Origin: Rhodococcus sp. G-MC3
GTDB taxonomy: Bacteria; Actinomycetota; Actinomycetes; Mycobacteriales; Mycobacteriaceae
NCBI RefSeq assembly: GCF_030063335.1
Contig: NZ_JASISW010000014.1
Location: 62,001-126,000 of the forward strand
Direction of reading: 5' to 3'
Length of the DNA: 64,000 bases
The notes under the pieces are model-generated. The model was not told the DNA's origin and did not search any database. It worked only from the letters and a program-made list of their open reading frames with translations. Shown in pieces: positions 58,148-64,000 of this stretch. The translations under genes were made by a program, and so were the position numbers. The stretch's first letter is position 1, and every line of letters starts with the position of its first letter.

Positions 58148-60871
58148 ATGACCGTTTCCACGTCGGAACTGCAGCGTTTCACCGACCATCTCAGCTTTCC
58201 GCTCGACAGATTTCAAGTCGACGCGTGCACGGCGTTGGAAGCCGGTCATGGAGTTCTGGTGTGTGCACCTACCGGGGCGGGCAAGACGATCATCGGTGAG
58301 TTCGCCGTGCATCTGGCTCTCGCATCCGGCCGAAAGTGTTTCTACACCACACCGATCAAGGCGCTGAGCAATCAAAAGTTCGCCGAACTCACAGCGCGTT
58401 ACGGGCGGGAAACCGTTGGTCTGCTGACCGGTGATTCCAGTATCAATCCGGATGCACCGATCGTCATCATGACGACGGAGGTGCTTCGCAACATGCTGTA
58501 CGCCTCCTCGGATGCTCTTCGTGGACTGTCACATGTGGTGATGGACGAGGTTCATTACCTTGCCGACCGTTTTCGCGGCGCGGTGTGGGAGGAGGTCATC
58601 CTGCACCTCTCGCAGGACGTTCGGTTGGTCAGTTTGTCGGCCACGGTCAGCAATGCCGAGGAATTCGGCGCCTGGATGGAAACGGTGCGTGGCGACACCA
58701 CAGTGGTGGTCGACGAGAACCGGCCGGTGCCGTTGTCGCAGCACATCATGGTCGGGAGGCGACTGTTCGATCTGTTCGACAGTCACGCGCAGTCGGGGGA
58801 CGGCGCCTCGAGGATCGTCGTGGACAAGGAACTCGTTCGGCACGTCAAACAAAGACAGTCCCTCGAGCACGTCGATCGCTGGCAGCCTCAGCACGGCCGT
58901 GGTCGCGGGCGCGGCGGAAGCGGAAACAGTGTCAACAACCGCCCACTTCCGCGGCCCGAGGTCATTGCTCGCCTCGATCAGGAAGGTCTGCTCCCCGCTA
59001 TCACCTTTATCTTCAGTCGCGCAGGCTGCGATGGCGCCGTCACGCAATGTCTGCGTTCACGCCTGATATTGACGACGCCCGAGCAAGCGGAGGAAATTCG
59101 CTACATCGCCGACAAACACACGTCGGAACTGCCACGCGAGGACCTGGAGGTTCTCGGATTCTGGGAGTGGCGCGAGGCGTTGGAGCGTGGTCTGGCCGCG
59201 CACCACGCGGGCATGCTGCCCGTCTTCCGTCATACGGTCGAAGAGCTTTTCGTCAAGGGCTTGGTTCGCGCAGTATTTGCTACGGAAACGTTGGCGCTTG
59301 GAATCAACATGCCAGCTCGAACCGTCGTGTTGGAGAAGTTGGTCAAGTTCAACGGAGAGACCCACGCCGAACTGACACCGGGTGAGTACACGCAGCTCAC
59401 CGGTAGGGCCGGACGGCGCGGAATCGACGTCGAGGGGCATGCTGTCGTGCTTTGGCAACCAGGTACCGAGCCCACCGAGGTTGCCGGTCTCGCGTCCACT
59501 CGTACTTTTCCGCTTCGGAGTTCGTTCCGACCGGGATACAACATGTCGATCAACCTCGTCGAGCAGTTCGGCGCGGCCGACTCGCGTGCGCTTCTCGAAC
59601 GATCGTTCGCGCAGTTCCAAGCCGACAGATCGGTCGTCGGTTTGGTGCGCGGAATCGACCGCAACGCGACGACACTCGCTCAGCTGAGTGCGCGCCTCGG
59701 TGGACCCGAAGGCGAGTACTTCGAGTATGCAAAGTTGCGCGAACGTCTGAAGGAGCGGGAACGAACCCTCGAACGCCAGGGCAGGCAGGATCGTCGTGAC
59801 AATGCGGTCGAGTCGCTGATCGCGCTGAAGCGAGGTGACGTCGTGGCCATTTCCTCCGGAAAGCACAGCGGTATCGCAGTAGTGCTTGAACCTGACGGCG
59901 ATGGTCAGGACCCACGTCCGCTGGTGCTCACCGAGGACGCGTGGGCCGGCCGATTGTCTGCCGCCGACTTCCCCTCTGCGGCGGAACCTTTGGGACACAT
60001 GCGTTTGCCGCGATTCGTCGACCACCGCACCGCGCGGACGCGCCGCGACCTGTCGATGTCGCTCAGATCGACGGGTATCTCGGCTCGGTCGGACCGCACG
60101 CGGCGCAAGTCCACTGCGTCCGACGACCGGGAACTGGCAACACTCCGTCGGAGTATTCGATCCCATTCGGTGCACTCGCGCCCGGACCGCGACGAACTCG
60201 GGCGGGTGGGGGAGCGATACAACAAGCTGGCGCGCGAGACCGAAACGATGCGTCAAAAGGTATCGGCAACGACCAATTCGCTGGCACGCAATTTCGATCG
60301 CATCCTCTCGTTGCTCGCCGAACGTGAGTACATCACCAGTTCGCGCACACCGGACGTCACCGAGAATGGACTTCGGCTGAGTCGCATCTACTCGGAATCG
60401 GACCTTTTGGTCGCCGAATGTCTGCGGCAAGGGCTGTGGAAGGGACTCGCGCCCGCCGAACTCGCCGCCGTCGTATCCGCGGTGGTGTTCGAATCGCGTC
60501 AAGAGGGGGACATGACACCTCAGGGGCCGACCGCAGCGATTCGGGGCGCGCTGACCGACACCGTCCGTGTGTGGACCGAGCTGAGGTCGGACGAGGTCCG
60601 TCACAAACTTCCCACGACACGGGAGCCCGACATGGGCTTCGTCAAAGCGGTGTACCGATGGGCAAGCGGCAACTCTCTTGTCGATGCATTGGTCGCTGCG
60701 GGAGACAACGGCAAAGCCCTGTCCGGCGGCGATTTCGTGCGATGGTGCCGACAGGTAATCGATCTGCTGGACCAGGTTCGGCTTGCCTCTCCGGATGCCG
60801 AGATGTCCAAGACTGCAGCGAGAGCGGTGTCGGCCTTGCGCAGGGGCGTCGTAGCAGTCGACGCTGCTTGA
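58148..60871 (+). CDS. helY: Ski2-like DEAD/DEAH-box RNA helicase HelY
   Basis: A 907-residue superfamily 2 helicase. Walker A APTGAGKT is at 40-47, DEVH at 133-136, SLSATVSN (motif III) near 163 and QLTGRAGRRG (motif VI) near 418. A C-terminal DSHCT-type domain completes the Ski2/Mtr4 layout. It probably unwinds structured RNA in turnover; the precise substrate in bacteria is not settled. An Arg/Gly-rich linker lies near 250. It is 9 nt after tatC, matching Rv2092c. Confidence 0.93.
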   Translation: MTVSTSELQRFTDHLSFPLDRFQVDACTALEAGHGVLVCAPTGAGKTIIGEFAVHLALASGRKCFYTTPIKALSNQKFAELTARYGRETVGLLTGDSSINPDAPIVIMTTEVLRNMLYASSDALRGLSHVVMDEVHYLADRFRGAVWEEVILHLSQDVRLVSLSATVSNAEEFGAWMETVRGDTTVVVDENRPVPLSQHIMVGRRLFDLFDSHAQSGDGASRIVVDKELVRHVKQRQSLEHVDRWQPQHGRGRGRGGSGNSVNNRPLPRPEVIARLDQEGLLPAITFIFSRAGCDGAVTQCLRSRLILTTPEQAEEIRYIADKHTSELPREDLEVLGFWEWREALERGLAAHHAGMLPVFRHTVEELFVKGLVRAVFATETLALGINMPARTVVLEKLVKFNGETHAELTPGEYTQLTGRAGRRGIDVEGHAVVLWQPGTEPTEVAGLASTRTFPLRSSFRPGYNMSINLVEQFGAADSRALLERSFAQFQADRSVVGLVRGIDRNATTLAQLSARLGGPEGEYFEYAKLRERLKERERTLERQGRQDRRDNAVESLIALKRGDVVAISSGKHSGIAVVLEPDGDGQDPRPLVLTEDAWAGRLSAADFPSAAEPLGHMRLPRFVDHRTARTRRDLSMSLRSTGISARSDRTRRKSTASDDRELATLRRSIRSHSVHSRPDRDELGRVGERYNKLARETETMRQKVSATTNSLARNFDRILSLLAEREYITSSRTPDVTENGLRLSRIYSESDLLVAECLRQGLWKGLAPAELAAVVSAVVFESRQEGDMTPQGPTAAIRGALTDTVRVWTELRSDEVRHKLPTTREPDMGFVKAVYRWASGNSLVDALVAAGDNGKALSGGDFVRWCRQVIDLLDQVRLASPDAEMSKTAARAVSALRRGVVAVDAA

Positions 60872-60908
60872 CCGTCTCCGATAACGTTCGGTCGGCCGCG
60901 TACGGTAG

Positions 60909-61925
<1,017 letters not shown>

Positions 61926-61930
61926 ACCCG

Positions 61931-61962
61931 GCATCTGTCGAACTCAGCATCTGTCGAACTCA
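61931..61962. repeat. Two adjacent copies of a 16-nt repeat between convergent genes
   Basis: GCATCTGTCGAACTCA occurs twice in a row at 61931-61946 and 61947-61962, filling most of the 41-nt gap between the DUF4333 and exonuclease genes. No hairpin is formed; a slippage duplication is likely. Confidence 0.85.
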
Positions 61963-61966
61963 GCCG

Positions 61967-62938
61967 TCAGGCGCCGTGGGTCGCGAGAGCAGCGACGAGT
62001 CGATCCACGGCGTTCACGATGCCCAGTTCGTTGGCAAGGCGGGCGAGTTCTTCCGAGTCTGCGGGCGTCGCGGGAATCTTGTCGGATCTGGAGAGGCGTA
62101 CGTCGGCATCGGTGACGACCCTCACTACGGGTAGGGCCGCATCGAGGTACTCACTTGCTCCCATGAGCTTGGCGCGAATTCCCTGCGCCATGTCGGAGGA
62201 CGGATTCAGGGCGGCGTCGCGGAGCGCAACTACCGAGCCGTAACGAAGCATCAGCGTCGACGCAGTCTTTTCGCCCACTCCCTTCACGCCGGGCAGCCCG
62301 TCGGATGCGTCGCCGCGCAACAGCGCCAACTCTGCGTAGGCGGCCCCCGCGCGGTCGAGTGGCACTCCGTACTTTTCGGCGACCTCGTTCGGGCCGAACA
62401 ACTCGGCCTTGGCGAGTCCTCGTCCTACATAAAGCACCTTGACCTGGTTCGGTTCGTCTGCGGCGACCTGGAGCAGATCGCGGTCGCCGCTTACCACCAC
62501 GACGGGATCGCGACGTTCCAGCGCCGCGAGCGTGCCAAGAACGTCATCCGCCTCCAGTCCTTCTGCGCCTGCCGTGGCGATCCCTGCGGCCGCCAGCACA
62601 TCCATGATCATGTCGACCTGAGGCGTCAGCGTGTCCGGCACCTCCTCGCTCTCGGGTGTGCCCGGTGCGGCTTCGGCGACACGGTGAGCCTTGTACGACG
62701 GAACCAGGTCCACCCGAAACTGCGGTCGCCAGTTCAGATCAAGGCACACCGCCAATCTGGTCGGCTCCGTGCGCGCCATCAGAGCAGCAACCATGTCGAT
62801 GAATCCACGGACGGCGTTGACCGGCCTGCCATCGGGCGCCGTAATCGATTCGGGCAGAGCGTAGTAGGCGCGAAACCAGAGACTTGCTCCGTCGAGGAGG
62901 AGCAGAGGCGACTTTCCCGGGGCTGTCATGGACATCAT
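61967..62938 (-). CDS. 5'-3' exonuclease (FEN-like), stand-alone
   Basis: A 323-residue nuclease like the N-terminal domain of DNA polymerase I but without a polymerase. It has [41 protein letters not shown] and [10 protein letters not shown] metal-binding acidic clusters, then the helix-hairpin-helix [16 protein letters not shown]. It should remove 5' flaps or RNA primers. It corresponds to Rv2090. It is divergent from the M24 peptidase gene across 27 bp. Confidence 0.93.
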   Translation of the reverse strand: MMSMTAPGKSPLLLLDGASLWFRAYYALPESITAPDGRPVNAVRGFIDMVAALMARTEPTRLAVCLDLNWRPQFRVDLVPSYKAHRVAEAAPGTPESEEVPDTLTPQVDMIMDVLAAAGIATAGAEGLEADDVLGTLAALERRDPVVVVSGDRDLLQVAADEPNQVKVLYVGRGLAKAELFGPNEVAEKYGVPLDRAGAAYAELALLRGDASDGLPGVKGVGEKTASTLMLRYGSVVALRDAALNPSSDMAQGIRAKLMGASEYLDAALPVVRVVTDADVRLSRSDKIPATPADSEELARLANELGIVNAVDRLVAALATHGA

Positions 62939-62953
62939 CTTGCCAAACGCCGA

Positions 62954-62959
62954 TAACCT
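62954..62959 (+). promoter_or_regulatory. -10 element TAACCT, predicted leaderless start for the M24 peptidase gene
   Basis: TAACCT ends 6 nt before the ATG at 62966. Confidence 0.45.
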
Positions 62960-62965
62960 GAAGTC

Positions 62966-64000
62966 ATGAGTTCTGATGCATCTTCTGAGTCTGCGACCAG
63001 TGCAGCCCGATTCTCGTCCGAGATCTACTCGTTGCGACTGGCCCGAGCAGCGGAGTACGCGGCCGAGGCAGGAATTGCTGCACTGCTGATCACACCCGGA
63101 TCCGATCTGCAGTATCTGCTCGGTTCACGAGCGAGCTCGTTCGAGCGGCTCATCTGCCTGGTGATTCCGTCGGACGGCGCGGAACCGTTCATCGTCGTAC
63201 CACGTCTCGAACTTGCTGCGCTGAAAGCGTCTGCGGTCGCGGAATTGGCGCTCAGGGTCCTCGACTGGGTCGACGGTGTCAGTCCGTATTCCCTCGTCGC
63301 CGGCGCCCTGGAGCACGGCGCCACCACGGCGGTCGACGACGCGATGCCCGCACTGCACTTCGTGCCGATCGCCGACGCGGTCGGGAGCACTCCGATCCTC
63401 GCCACCGCGGTGTTGCGCCGGTTGCGCATGCAGAAGGACGACGCAGAGATCGACGCCCTGCGGCGTGCGGGTGCGGCAATCGACCGAGTTCACGCTCGCA
63501 TGGGCGACTTTCTCGTTGTGGGTCGCACTGAGGCCGACGTTGCATCGGATATTGCGACGGCGATCCTCGAGGAGGGACATACCGAGGCCGCCTTCATTAT
63601 CGTCGGGTCGGGCCCGCACGGTGCCGACCCGCACCACGAGGTGTCCGATCGCGTCATCGAGTCCGGGGATGTCGTGGTGATCGACATCGGTGGACCCGTC
63701 GCGCCGGGATACAACTCGGACTCGACGCGTACCTATGTGATGGGTGAGCCCGCGCCCGACACCGCCGCGCAGTACGCGATCCTCGAGCGTGCACAGCAGG
63801 CGGCTGTCGACGCTGTGCGCCCAGGAGCCACCGCCGAGGCGATCGATGCCGCTGCGCGGGAGATATTGGTGGCCGAAGGGCTGGGTGAGGTGTTTCTGCA
63901 TCGGACCGGACACGGAATCGGTCTGTCGGTGCACGAGGAGCCGTACATCGTCGCCGGCAACGACATCGTGCTCGAGGCCGGGATGGCTTTCAGTATCGAA
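62966..64000 (+). CDS. pepE: M24 family metallopeptidase (Xaa-Pro dipeptidase-like), C-terminus cut by window edge
   Basis: An open frame from ATG 62966 ([16 protein letters not shown]) to the window end, 345 codons. The N-terminal creatinase-like domain includes [19 protein letters not shown]. The pita-bread domain has metal ligands Asp in [10 protein letters not shown], Asp in NSDSTRTYV, and His in [16 protein letters not shown]. The last expected Glu ligand would be at or just beyond the cut (AFSIE). It corresponds to Rv2089c, beside the exonuclease. Xaa-Pro dipeptide cleavage is the likely activity. Confidence 0.92.
   Translation, partial: MSSDASSESATSAARFSSEIYSLRLARAAEYAAEAGIAALLITPGSDLQYLLGSRASSFERLICLVIPSDGAEPFIVVPRLELAALKASAVAELALRVLDWVDGVSPYSLVAGALEHGATTAVDDAMPALHFVPIADAVGSTPILATAVLRRLRMQKDDAEIDALRRAGAAIDRVHARMGDFLVVGRTEADVASDIATAILEEGHTEAAFIIVGSGPHGADPHHEVSDRVIESGDVVVIDIGGPVAPGYNSDSTRTYVMGEPAPDTAAQYAILERAQQAAVDAVRPGATAEAIDAAAREILVAEGLGEVFLHRTGHGIGLSVHEEPYIVAGNDIVLEAGMAFSIE

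Overview
The window is a piece of a high-G+C actinobacterial chromosome, most likely Rhodococcus or a close relative in the Mycobacteriales. It carries the Pup-proteasome genes (mpa, dop, pup, prcBA, pafABC), mycothiol ligase mshC, a mycobacterial-type tatAC, helY and a lipoprotein like LppL. The gene order in two blocks matches, from memory, the M. tuberculosis segments Rv1491c-Rv1496 and Rv2089c-Rv2141c.

Layout. 1-5.6 kb: the end of a TVP38/TMEM64 membrane protein, then mutA-mutB-meaB (methylmalonyl-CoA mutase and its GTPase chaperone). 5.7-13.5 kb: minus-strand metabolic genes (nucleoside hydrolase, OsmC protein, CoA transferase, trans-acting-enoyl-reductase-like protein, DUF2784, GCS2 ligase, zinc-ribbon SDR), then tRNA-Leu(GAG). 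13.9-24.5 kb: M20 peptidase, PEBP protein, pyrD, DUF5703, lipoprotein, a small frameshifted gene, an aldo/keto reductase, and the conserved run uppP, histidine phosphatase, DUF3090, SCO1664-like kinase-fold protein, mshC. 24.4-32.9 kb: a complete four-gene Wadjet-type anti-plasmid operon (jetA-jetB-jetC-jetD). 33.0-36.2 kb: assimilatory nitrite reductase nirBD with a small coupled gene. 36.3-45.8 kb: PAC2 protein, metH, HAD hydrolase, hisE, hisG, thioesterase, Cas4/RecB-like nuclease, trmI. 46.3-56.7 kb: the pupylation-proteasome locus, interrupted by a PAP2-diacylglycerol-kinase fusion. 56.8-64 kb: tatA, tatC, helY, a DUF4333 membrane protein, a 5'-3' exonuclease and a cut-off M24 peptidase.

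How the genes work together. MutAB and MeaB form one B12-dependent propionate module, and MetH is a second B12 enzyme. Mpa unfolds pupylated proteins for the PrcBA core, Dop and PafA prepare and attach Pup, and PafBC is a WYL transcription-factor pair. JetABCD should form an SMC-like machine that detects and cleaves closed circular plasmids; JetD keeps the Toprim Glu and Asp-x-Asp residues. The jet and nir operons are both on the minus strand and sit inside an otherwise M. tuberculosis-like gene order, so they look like a lineage-specific insertion.

Regulation visible in sequence. At least ten genes have a TAnnnT -10 hexamer exactly 6 or 7 nt before an ATG or GTG, which predicts leaderless transcripts (including jetA, metH, mshC, dop, pafA, pafB). 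Strong hairpins follow the tRNA, mpa, prcA and tatA. No CRISPR array, insertion sequence, integrase or prophage was seen.
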